Below are positions 9,133-18,955 of a stretch of 22,722 bases of DNA, in pieces (within the stretch, counting starts at the first letter, position 1; the number at the start of each line of letters is the position of its first letter). A model generated the notes under the pieces. It saw only the letters and a program-made list of their open reading frames with translations, did not search any database and had not been told where the DNA came from. The translations under genes were made by a program, and so were the position numbers. Source of the DNA: Sphaeroforma sirkka (lineage: Eukaryota; Opisthokonta; Ichthyosporea; Ichthyophonida); assembly GCA_001586965.3 (NCBI GenBank), contig LUCW03001085.1, positions 1 through 22,722 of the forward strand, read 5' to 3'.

Positions 9133-10171
9133 CGGATCAAGGTTTTATGTGAAAATCAAGATTCAAGATTGAACAGCCAATAGAATTGGCAAAAAATTTG
9201 ATTGTGATTATTTTTCAAAAGTGCGATATGGACAAACTGGAGGGCATTTTCGAAATGCGATCAAGAATCAAGGTTCAATTTCGTTTTACATTTATACGTA
9301 AACAGCGAAATTCCTCAAATTAACGTACTAAGAAAGAGCGCCCAAATCCACGATAGGAACACCAATGAAACGCGAGAAAAGATGGCCCGCCACTTCACAA
9401 AAAAGTCGGCGGCACCAACCCAGACGTACGCAAAGTGCAACGGTTTGTCTACTTTGTAGGCAGTTTTTGATGTTTGTTTTGATGTTGGGTGTCTGTGTGT
9501 TTATGTATTTTATGTCTGTGACTAGTCGAATATACCCCTTTAAATCATTCTCGTGTTTAATCTTTATTGGAGTCTAACCCGTTTACTATGCATAGTATTG
9601 CTAATTTGTGTAGATCGACATCAGACATCGAGCAAGATGATGCTGTACAGGATTACCCTGTGAATGAAAAGGTCGTCAGCAATGAACATCAAGGATGGAG
9701 TCATCCACAAGGTGTGCAGTATGATAGTGGCATATCAATTTTTATGCAAAACTTGCCTAGCACGATGGACAACTCGCCATCTGTGTGCAAGACTTTCGGA
9801 CTGACTATCATCGCTTTGCGCGTTGGTGGCTTGCTATGAAAATCAAGAACGTTAACGATAGCTTTCATCAGAGCGACCATAAGGCCGCGTGCATGTAACT
9901 GTACACAAACATCCATATGCGTATATATGTGGTGTAGTGTTTGTTTGCAACATTTTGTGTTCAGTTTGTAGAAAACAACATCCATCTACCAATAGAAAAT
10001 GATAAAATATATCTAATCAGAAATTGGCGGGAAAAGTGTATAATTTTATTATATTTTACGGGAACTATATTTCTAACCGGTCCTATTTCACTGCTGTCCC
10101 AAACGATTCTGAGTCAGACCAGTGAATATTCAAACTTGATTTCTTGATTGAGTAAAAAGAATCTTGATCCG
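9133..10171. mobile_element. Candidate inverted-repeat element with ATCAAG subterminal repeats
   Basis: The left end (9133-9175) and the reverse complement of the right end (10128-10171) both start CGGATCAAG and, allowing one gap, agree at roughly three quarters of about 43 positions. Extra ATCAAG copies lie inside both ends (9258-9272, 9841 on the left side; CTTGAT at 10134-10150 on the right). The 1.04-kb interior is lower in simple repeats than its surroundings and contains a possible 84-codon ORF. I could not find a convincing target-site duplication, and no transposase motif is visible, so a short non-autonomous or decayed DNA transposon is the best guess. A plain pair of inverted repeats is the alternative. 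Confidence 0.45.
9588..9839 (+). CDS. Hypothetical small protein or exon inside the inverted-repeat element
   Basis: An 83-aa frame starts at the ATG at 9588 (MHSIANLCRS) and stops at 9839; in-frame sequence stays open back to 9561. Its composition is unlike the repeat-derived frames nearby: mixed acidic and polar residues (DIEQDDAVQDYP), then SHPQGVQYDSGISIF and NLPSTMDNSPSVC. If translation or splicing begins upstream, it reads NPFTMHSIANL, which loosely resembles an EH1-type FxIxxI motif; this is a weak resemblance. No domain is recognised. The ORF may be an exon of a longer gene, a relic carried by the element, or chance. Confidence 0.3.
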   Translation: MHSIANLCRSTSDIEQDDAVQDYPVNEKVVSNEHQGWSHPQGVQYDSGISIFMQNLPSTMDNSPSVCKTFGLTIIALRVGGLL

Positions 10172-10709
10172 TGAGTACTCGCCATCAGTGACAGACAAAC
10201 TCTCAGTCAACTCCTCAGTCCTCAACTCCTCACAGGCCGCAGCTGTAGTAGATTATAAATAAAAATAGTTTGTAGACTCGCGTAGAGTTGAGTCTGATGA
10301 CAGACTGAGCTCTGAAGTCTGAACTCTCTCCTTTTTTTCATTTGGTTCATAAAAAATAAAATAGTTTCTGTTCCGTGAAATGTTCTAATTTAGGGGAGGC
10401 TATGCGACTATGCGTGAAAACTCAAAACTGAAAACTAAGAAAAGGCACTGGAACTCTGAAACTCTTCAAACAGTGAAACGGACAACAGTCTGAAAGCAAT
10501 AAATTATCCGGATACACAACGGCTAAAATTTACAAATGGAGTCTGGCCTCTACTATGTAGTAGTACTTTTAGTATTTATTTATTTAGAGTATTTAGACCT
10601 ATAGGAGGGCTAGCTAGGCCTGCTGGGGTAGTTCATACCGCGATTGATTTAAAAAAAAATATCGCTTGTTCTCAATTCATTCCAATTTTATATATAATAG
10701 ACAAGGATA
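10172..10709. other. Intergenic DNA upstream of the symporter gene
   Basis: CTCAGTC and GACTGAG words (10195-10325), a T-run and A-run pair (10333-10365) and an A-run near 10650. No gene is seen. Confidence 0.45.
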
Positions 10710-10731
10710 TTGATATATATATATATATATA

Positions 10732-10739
10732 TATAAAAG
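10732..10739 (+). promoter_or_regulatory. Putative TATA box of the symporter gene
   Basis: A (TA)n run at 10713-10735 ends in TATAAAAG, an exact TATA-box consensus, 99 bp upstream of the start codon. Placement suits a core promoter, but the adjoining microsatellite makes a chance match possible. Confidence 0.4.
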
Positions 10740-10837
10740 AGGTCACTCTGCTTCTGAACAGCTACATCCAAGTTGAAGACATCGACGCCAGAGACTTATT
10801 TTCAAAGGCAGATTCAAGTTTTAAAAAGGTATTCAAT

Positions 10838-13124
10838 ATGGCTGACGCAGACGCTGTGCCCCAGGGCGCTTTGGATTCTACGAGTATGCGAATCGTGTCG
10901 TCGGTGGCGTGCATGTGCTTCTTCCTTTATCTGGGTCACATCATCCGAGAGAAACTCGCTGTAATGCGATGGGCCATGATGCCCGCGGCTCTGATAGGAG
11001 GTCTGCTAGCTCTACTTTTTGTTCAGCTATGTAGGCTCGACGATACAGTGAGTGCTGCTGTGGAATACGACTGGATAGTGGGCTGGTCCCAAGTACCAGG
11101 TGAGATGCTCATTGATATAAGAAATGAAGTGATTTGTATGTCGATTTTTAAGAGTTTCGTCTCAGCTCTCCTACCTATCATCAGCAAGTACGAGGGAAGC
11201 ATTTCTGTTCATTCACCTATGGTCGTCTCACCTTTTACTTTGTTTTATTGTTCTTGTTTAAAAAACAGGGTTCTTAATCAATATAATCTTCACCACACTG
11301 TTCATGGGGTCTAAAATTCCAAGTTTGAAGGAAGCCTGGAGATGGGCCGGCCCACAGCTGGCCTATGGTCAAATCCTGGCTTGGTATGTGCGTTATCTTC
11401 GTTGCCACCTCTGTTGTTCAAGAGTATGTGCGTGTACATGTGTAAGTGGCTGTGTCGCCAACGGGATATGTATCAAGGTTGATGACATCAATAAAAGTCA
11501 CAAATTATGTTTCGCAAGTTGAAGGTCAAGGTTTTGTGAAGAAGTCGGTTTTTTTTAATAGGCATAAATAGAAACAAGTTTGCACCTTAGATTTTATCGA
11601 ATGTTGCTAGTATTAGAATATTGGAATTAAAGTTTGTAGTGCATATGTATAGGCCACACCCCCGACTAATTTGTTTGCTCCTGAAAATCTACTACAGGGG
11701 AAATTGGATCGTTGCCTGTGGTCTAACGCCGATCTTACTTATGCCAGTGTATGACACGAATGAGTTGTTTGGATCGTTGTTTCCCGTTGGTTTTGAGGGT
11801 GGTCATGGGACTGCCGCTGGGCTCACCGACACATACACCGAGCTAGATTTTCCAGAAGGTGGTGACCTTGCGATCACGAGTGCCACTATAGGTATTCTTT
11901 CTGGTGTCATATTTGGGACCATCATATGCAATATCGGTGACCGCTATACGTGGACTTTCACCAGTCATCGCAACTCTAGTCGTGATGAAGAACAAAATTC
12001 TTCCAGTGGGGACTTGCCAGTAGTTGAAAGCGAGAGTATTGCCTCCTTCACGGGATCTCTTGGTTCTAAACAAGCTGACAATGCCAAGAGTCTAAAGCCT
12101 TTGGGCGAGGAAGCACAAACAACTTCAACGACAGAATTCAACATCGAAGATGATACTGAAGATTATGATGATAGTGCTCTGCCAATGCTTGGCAGAGACT
12201 GGAAATCGTCTGCTGTGATTGCTGTGGAAAATCGAGTGCCTGGTTCGTATCTCACAATCAACAACGATGCAATCGATACCATGGCGTTGCACATGGCGTT
12301 CATTGGTCTTGCACTTTTGGCCGCTTATTTCACCAAGCGTGGCCTGATGGTGATCGACGGATTCATTGATTCTGAATATTCGTTCCTTTCGGGGTTCCCT
12401 CTGTTCCCTATTGCCATGTTGTGGGGTCTAGTTGTACAAATTGTAGTAGACAAGTACACTGTTATCTCTCCATTGGATCGAGGCATGATGGAGAGAATTG
12501 GCGGAATTTCGTTGGACTTCTTGGTTCTGTCAGCTATCGCCACCACTAAAGTAGAAGCAGTCGCTGACAATCTGCTACCCCTAGCCATCCTTATTGTTGT
12601 GGGCATAGCTTGGCAGTTGCTAGCGTTCTTCTTCTTGGGGCCACTCATGCTGCCTGATTTCTGGTTTGAACGAGCTATTGCAGAGCTCGGCAAGAGTTTT
12701 GGGTAAGTACTATTACTTGCTATATATGCATGTATTTTCTTTCAAATGAGCCTTCTATTGTAGTAGAGGCTGATACTTCTCGTCAATGATTCGTATAGTG
12801 CTGATTGTATCTACTGCTTTTGTTTCGTGCAGAACTACGGCTACTGGAATTATGCTTCTAAGGATTGTTGACCCCCGAAGCGAAACACCAGCTATGAAAG
12901 CTTTCTCATGCAAACAACTCCTACACGAGCCGTTCATGGGTGGCGGTATCTGGACTTCCCTGGCCTTGCCCTTGATCAAGAGTATTGGAAATTGGCCTGT
13001 GTTTGGCATCGCCGCGGCCTTCATAGTATTCTGGTTCGGTATGTATTTATTCCTATTCAGGAAGATGAAGCTGGGACCCGCAGTGCAATACCGCTTTGTG
13101 GCCGAGTACAATCCCTTATCCTAG
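10838..13124 (+). CDS. Sodium/glutamate symporter, GltS family (four exons)
   Basis: A predicted membrane carrier of the GltS family, which imports glutamate with Na+ in bacteria. Exons 10838-11099, 11269-11383, 11698-12702 and 12833-13124 join with GT-AG junctions and consistent phases to 557 aa. Signature stretches are GFEGGHGTAAG (about 157-167), matching the GGHGT hairpin of the first half, and GKSFGTTATGIMLLRIVDP (about 457-475) with the following TPAMKAF and EPFMGGG, matching the second half; that signature is rebuilt exactly across the exon 3/4 junction. Hydrophobic helices flank both. Between the halves (about 212-310) is a hydrophilic, Ser/Glu/Asp-rich loop containing DDTEDYDDS, probably cytosolic and much longer than in E. 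coli GltS. The chosen ATG precedes the first helix and follows a TATA box; the frame is open further upstream but has no ATG. Substrate is inferred from the family. Confidence 0.9.
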
Positions 13125-13991
13125 ATGAGTACCGATTGATGTTATTGACCTGCTGTGTTTCAGCAGAATCTCGGTACTATAATTAGCTATAAGCCCGAGA
13201 TTGTATCTGGGCTTACATCGTGCTTGCGAGTATCGATAGTTGGCCGGTGCTAAAGCTACCCTGGGGGCCAACTACTATTCACTCTATCACAAGTGACAAC
13301 GCTCGATGAATTACTATGCAGTAGTCTCCATTTTAGTTAATCCTACAACAGATCTATATAAATCAATTCGAGAATTCTAACTCTTCAGGGCCCAATCGTC
13401 TCAACAACAAAAGATCGGGTTGTTTCTAGTGTGTTCTCTTCAGTATGTGTAGGAATAAGTTATAACGCAGAAGTGAAATCGCGCCGTTACATTTTAGTAG
13501 CATTTGTGTGCAATTAACGCAAGACTTTCGAAAAGTATTCAGTGGCAGGTCACGACTAGAATTGGTAGAGGCTTGGACGCCGATGGCAACACAAGGGGAA
13601 CGATTACAACTATATGCATAGTCGTCGCAGTATTAGCATTATTACAAGTTCAATTCTCGATTGACACTTCGGATGTGTGTGGGCTTTTACCACACTTTGT
13701 GATGGTAGTTTAAGGCTTTGCACAGTACACTAGACGTGAATGCGCGCTAACAAGGTCATGTTGACTCGTCGGGTGGAATCATACATACTGTAAGCCAGTT
13801 TATTTGTCGTAAATGATTATGAAGATACGACGACCCACAGAACACGCAAACATTTAAAGAATGGGAAAAAGAGACGGTATATCACAACCGGGAAGAAGAG
13901 ACATAAAGGCTTCACAGGTTTTGCCTGGCCGTCATTTTTCATCGCTAACTTATATTTTTAAAACCACAAGCCATATGGCAATTAGTCCAAT
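13125..13991. other. Spacer between convergent gene ends, 3' UTRs
   Basis: The symporter (+) and the saccharopine reductase (-) converge on this 867-bp stretch. Just after the symporter stop are two hairpins: CTGCTG/CAGCAG with a 5-nt loop (13150-13166) and AAGCCC/GGGCTT (13191-13214). No AATAAA is seen near either stop. A 69-codon open frame at about 13504-13713 has no recognisable domain. Confidence 0.5.
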
Positions 13992-16900
13992 TTACAAGAT
14001 GGTGTCCTTGACGACAACACCCTCCTCCTTCTCAAGCACTTCGATGAGAGGTTCGTAGATATCCTTGGTCAAAGGCGCGAAGACGCCCTTCTTGGTGATC
14101 CTTCCATCCAGAATCATCTGCACGGCCACACCACATGGCATACCCACCAAACGTGCCATGGCTGTGAATCCTCCAGGGGTTCCGTACTCGATCAGGGTAC
14201 TCGTCCTCTCTTCTTTCTTACCATCAGCCCACTCGATTCCGAACTCGTGCTGCAAAAGAATCATATCTCTCTCATCATCCTTAAGCTGTAGCTTATCCTC
14301 CATTGTGCCACACAGCATATCCAAGTATGTTCCCTTGCGGTCACTCATTTCAGTCTTGGAGAACAGTCCGAACCATTTGAATCCGTTCAATACACGGCGT
14401 TGTAAATCCTTGGGTAGGTTAGCCTTCGCGGCGACGGCTGCCTTCAAGGTGTCTTCTTCGGCATCGGCACAGTTCAATAACTTGGCCTGTGTTTTGTGGG
14501 AGATTTAAGATCAGGATGGACTCAAATATACAGTTCGATCTAAACAAATCATGATTTGGCATACCAACTAGTCGCCGAAGAAAACATGATCCAAATTTTT
14601 ACCGTTATAACACTGGGCATTGGGTTCAATAAGTTTCGATATGATCATAGTTGAGACAACATATGCACACATATTATTGATACAGAGATGTACCAGGACC
14701 CTGCACAATCAGGCGTTGCTTAAAATTGATACCTCCTGTTTTGATGTAAGCAATGATGACTTACCATTGCCTCAGCACAAGATACGGCTGGTGCAGAGCT
14801 GGCTAGGAAGTCAACTTCGTCCAAGGACAAGAGACCACAGTCAGCAAACGCCTGTACAATCTCGACATTGCCCTCGAAACGCAGTGAACCGCGCAAGCAC
14901 GTGTCACACTCTGGCATGCCATATCGGGTGTCATAGAAAGAAGAATCCCGATTGGGGTATCCGTATGTGGCGTATCCGGGGTTGGTATAGATACGCTTGG
15001 CTCCCAGACGCAGCAGATCAGGGCCAGCAATGTCCACGATCTTGCCGTCCTGCTTGAAACGAGCAGCGTTACGAACCGCCAACAGTACACCGCGAGGAGA
15101 CCAGGAAAATTTGTAGCCCAGAGGGTTGTCGGAATTCTCAGGGGCGGGAAGACCACCACAGTATGAGATGAAACTCTTAACCTTACCTCCCTTAGCGTGT
15201 ACCTCATCAATAACCTGATAAAAACAATGACCAGAAACAGATTGTAACTAAAAGATCGTATATTTGCCACAAGACCATAATAATTGGTAAGAAATCTAAT
15301 TGCTAGCATGTTTGATTCAAACCGACATGAAATCTAAAAAAAATCAAGTCATACTTTCATAGCGTATAGGTGATCGACTCCAGGGTCTACACCGATCTCG
15401 TTCATAACCTGTGTACGAAAGAAGAAACAAAAGTAAATTAATGCGAAAAGTGCGTTACTACGATGTACCATGGAACATGGACCAAATCATATGATCGAGG
15501 CCACTACTTAACTTTCGGGAAACAAAACGAGAACGAACGAATTCTCACATTCTATCACTAGCAATAGATGCTTCAGTGGAACTATGACAATAATTAGCTA
15601 TCATATGCCGTGTACTCCAAGAAGGAATCGGTATCCTTGCATGGGGTTCGGGTTCATCATCATTTGCACGAGTCAACAGGATATATACATAAAACTACTT
15701 GTCCGTGACCAGCGCCAGTTAAGTCTGCGATTGGCTATCTACAGCAAGTTCTAACAAAGCAACAAAGCAGTGCGCACGAGACAAGAAAGGGTATGGCTTT
15801 TTAACTTACTGTAACACCAGCTTCGACAGCCGCGTCGTGGAACGCCTCCATGGCAGGAGAAACATATGAAGTAGACACGAAGTTCTTCTTGAACTTCACG
15901 GCGCTCTTAATAATGTTTGCGTGATGAATGTAAGGCACCAAACTGATGGCGATATCACAGTCTTTCATAAGATTATCGATGGATTCATCGCTCTCAACGT
16001 CTACAGTAGCACATGATACACGATCACCGTACTCCTTCGCCAGACTTTCTCCTTTCGCGATAGTGCGGGTGGCTACAATATAAAAAAAACGATGTGTGAA
16101 TTACAATAGAAATAAACACAAAAATGCAATAACATGCAAAGCACTTTAGAAATCGCGACATGCGATCAAGAATATGAAAAACGATGTATACAATACCGCT
16201 GTCTACACTTATGAATTTAATTTCCAATCGTGTACGAATCTATATCGTATGAATAATCACATAAGCAAAGAATAGCTCAGTGTAACTATGACTATATACA
16301 CCATCATATGCCGAGTGTCTCAAGACGAGATATCTACGGTCTCCGTGATTTGGTTAGATGTCATCATTACCATTCTTATGCCAGTGAGGACACTACCAGC
16401 GACATGAAGAAGCATCGCACACAAAACAACGACACCAAATGTTCCACGCATTCAGAGAAAATCAGTATTCGCTTACACCACCGAACAATCAGGAAACCTC
16501 GTGCCTTTAACCTCGTCAGCCGCACGAGTTTGATTAAAAATGACCGAGTGTACATGTAACACCAACCTTGTCTCTATAAAACGAAAAAGATATACGATGA
16601 TTACTACGCGAAGAAAATTGAAGCACGGACGTTATAACTTACCAATCACCATGGTGTTCTCCTTGCGTCGAAGACAGTACTCCACACAGGGAGCGGCAAC
16701 TAGGCCAGCACCAAACAAGAGAATTTTACTGCGAAATAAAATGACAGCAGTGATTAGATACAGAGTGCAATATGGGTATTACAAATCGGTGGTGGTCAAA
16801 AAGGAACGTGTTGTGTAATTTGACTTCAATTATCTCGACAAGTCTCGAATGAATGAAGACAATGTACTTAGATGCGAGTGCACTCAGAACAATGTACATA

Positions 16901-17208
16901 CGGCTTACAGTGAGCGACCATTCAAAGTTCTATATCATGCATAAATGGACTACTAGCATTGAAGAAACACATATCACAAAGACACTCGATAAATTGAGAT
17001 GCTATAGCTGCTGAGAGGTTGCAAGCCCTCTTTCAGATATGCACTTTGGCTTGCGCCAACTAAGGTGACGACGAAGTCATCACGAGCTGTTGGACCACAA
17101 CCAAACAAACATAATGCATGAGACTGAATTCTCATACAAAAACAACTGCGCATGTGAATAATAATAAGCAAAGACAATATAAGAGATACAAGAGAGCACT
17201 TACGGCAT
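13992..17208 (-). CDS. LYS9: Saccharopine reductase / dehydrogenase (NADP+, L-glutamate-forming), six exons
   Basis: Joins glutamate to aminoadipate semialdehyde to give saccharopine in the alpha-aminoadipate lysine pathway; the reverse direction serves lysine breakdown. On the minus strand the coding exons are 17208-17204, 16728-16643, 16072-15810, 15408-15355, 15214-14765 and 14486-13992, with GT-AG junctions and matching phases, giving 450 aa (yeast LYS9 is 446). The first coding exon is only ATG plus two bases. The N-terminus KILLFGAGLVAAP is a Rossmann dinucleotide-binding loop. Next come SYVSPAM, then NEIGVDPGVDHLYAMK (121-136), YCGGLPAPENSDNPLGYKF (about 154-172) with FSWSPRG, and near the end FGIEWADG and TPGGFTAMA. 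The protein stands alone, without the lysine-ketoglutarate reductase domain fused in animal AASS. It is convergent with the symporter. Two introns share a related segment. Confidence 0.95.
15554..15625. repeat. Intron repeat, copy A (saccharopine reductase intron)
   Basis: This intronic stretch resembles 16256-16327 in the neighbouring intron, about 702 bp away. Shared words include CTTCAGTG/CTCAGTG, AACTATGAC, TCATATGCCG and CTCCAAGA/CTCAAGA, in the same order and spacing, about 75% identical by eye. Confidence 0.5.
16256..16327. repeat. Intron repeat, copy B (saccharopine reductase intron)
   Basis: Partner of the segment at 15554-15625. The intervening exon (15810-16072) is not duplicated, so the similarity is confined to intron sequence. 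Confidence 0.5.
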
Positions 17209-17915
17209 GGTTGCAGAGGTATGAATGCCGCACGGTGGAGTGCTTTTCCAGTATTTATTGACATTTGATGAGCATTTGAAAAGAAGCAAAATACATTGTC
17301 AGCAGTGTCAAAATATTGTGGAATGACAGCGTCACCACGAGGCTGTACGGTTCGGTACTTTATTAGTTGAGGATTTTTTCAGTCTCGAAGGCTATACATT
17401 CCTACGGACTTTAGGGTTTTAGTCCGTTGTGGTATATTTTAAATCTCTCTATTTACTACTCTCTCTAGCAGAGTAGAGGATCATGACTCATGGCTAGTCA
17501 TGAGGCCATGATTTTCATTTTGTCATATTTTATTTTTTGAGCCTCTGTGTTTTGTGTTGTGGGCTCAGGCCGCTCAGCGCCTCAGAGTCAGGCCCTCAGC
17601 CGCTCTGCGCTCAGGCGACTTCAGAGACTACTCTCTTGAGCAGGTAGAGACAGAGAGCCACCAAAGTCTGGGCGACCTTGCGGCGCTCTCTTATCTCTGG
17701 GTAGTTGGTGCGGCGTGCGACGCCCAAGAGGGGCCCGACGCCGACGGTACGAGTCTGTGACTGCAAAGTGCGACTGTGCGAGTGCATTTGAATTCTGAAA
17801 GAACAAATAGAAAAATGCTTTTGAAACAAAAATTGGTTTCCTTCAGAAGGCCATGCTATTTATTCCTTAATTAAAAATTATTTGCATACTGTCATGTGAG
17901 TGGCCCAGTTATTTA
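17209..17915. other. Upstream region of the saccharopine reductase gene and intergenic DNA
   Basis: The first 100-250 bp should hold the 5' UTR and promoter of the minus-strand gene, but no clear TATA box stands out. At 17445-17480 is a CTCTCTA/TAGCAGAGTAGAG low-complexity patch. At 17565-17640 is a GC-rich patch of GCTCAG and CCGCTC words. No gene is seen. Confidence 0.45.
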
Positions 17916-17917
17916 TG

Positions 17918-18272
17918 TTCGGATTTTTTTTGGGGGTGAACCTGTCTTTTAGCCGTATCCAAGATGAATTTTCGGACTATTTCATTAAAATGGACAAATT
18001 CATTTACGTATTATATACCAAAAACAAAACTTGTGAAGTTGTACGTATTTGATTGCAAAAGTGAGTTTACGTAGAAACAAATCCGAATCCCGTAAATCCG
18101 ATCAGAACGTAAACTTCTTTTTTTCATAAAAGGTGTTCGACGCCCTCGAAAGTTTGCCCTCGTTCGGATTTTTTTTTTTCGAATAGTTTTATGTCTTTTT
18201 TAAATTTTAAAATAGGTCTCTACTCATTGGTGTAAAAATATCAGAACATGAATCCGAGAGCATAAATCCGAA
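17918..18272. repeat. TTCGGATTT / AAATCCGAA repeat cluster, possible MITE-like element
   Basis: TTCGGATTT at 17918-17926 faces AAATCCGAA at 18264-18272 as a 9-bp terminal inverted repeat. Further copies lie inside: AAATCCGAA at 18079-18087, AAATCCGA at 18094-18101, TTCGGATTT at 18163-18171 and AATCCGA near 18251. The interior is AT-rich and has no coding frame. No target-site duplication was identified. Confidence 0.4.
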
Positions 18273-18568
18273 GCCGTATGCAAAGGTAGAGCCTAAATAT
18301 TGTCGTACTGCGAGTACACAAATACATAGTTTTCAGATGTGTATAAATAATGTTGCCTTGTGTGTATGAGCAGATGTGCATTGTGCAGTGTGCACTCGCT
18401 AAACTCCTATTTTTTTATGTGAATAATTTGGTCTATAATATATCGATTTCTTTGAGAAATGGTGTTGTAGTTGTTTATTGTCTTGAATCGATATCTCTGC
18501 TGGAATACGCACTGCTGGCTGGAATATTATGAATGGTTTGATAGTTATGAAAATCATGTAGTCTTGAT

Positions 18569-18572
<4 letters not shown>
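18273..18572. other. Intergenic DNA, no gene seen
   Basis: An AT-rich stretch with GTGTGTATG and TGTGCATTGTGCAGTGTGCA words. The 60-codon frame here looks like chance. Confidence 0.45.
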
Positions 18573-18612
<40 letters not shown>

Positions 18613-18615
18613 TAG

Positions 18616-18686
<71 letters not shown>

Positions 18687-18691
18687 CACAC

Positions 18692-18777
<86 letters not shown>

Positions 18778-18820
18778 TATACATATATAGATGTGCATAA
18801 TATAATATATATATATTTAT

Positions 18821-18852
<32 letters not shown>

Positions 18853-18860
18853 GCATGTAT

Positions 18861-18906
<46 letters not shown>

Positions 18907-18955
18907 GGTGGGATTGGGTGGGTGGTTGTGTGTGTACAACATATATATATATATA
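18573..18955. repeat. Long (TA)n microsatellite with TG interruptions
   Basis: About 380 bp of almost pure TA repeats, broken by TCTAGC, ACACACACA, TGTGTGTG and GGGTGGGATTGGGTGGGTGG. The Ile-Tyr frames on both strands are translations of the repeat and not genes. Confidence 0.97.

Noticed and set aside
9365-9577. 70-codon frame starting MKREKRWPATSQ with a hydrophobic second half
   Set aside because: The second half is T/G-rich, intron-like DNA, and the basic start reads plausibly in two frames. There is not enough to call a gene.
14065-14508. 147-codon plus-strand frame
   Set aside because: It is the complement of the last LYS9 exon, which has a clear homologous reading on the minus strand.
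14803-15309. 168-codon minus-strand frame
   Set aside because: It is in the wrong frame over LYS9 exon 5 (14765-15214) and lacks the conserved motifs that the spliced frame shows.
795-15608. AGCTATCATATGC shared between an aminotransferase intron (795-807) and a LYS9 intron (15596-15608)
   Set aside because: A 13-base match is expected a few times by chance in a window of this size, and the flanks do not align.
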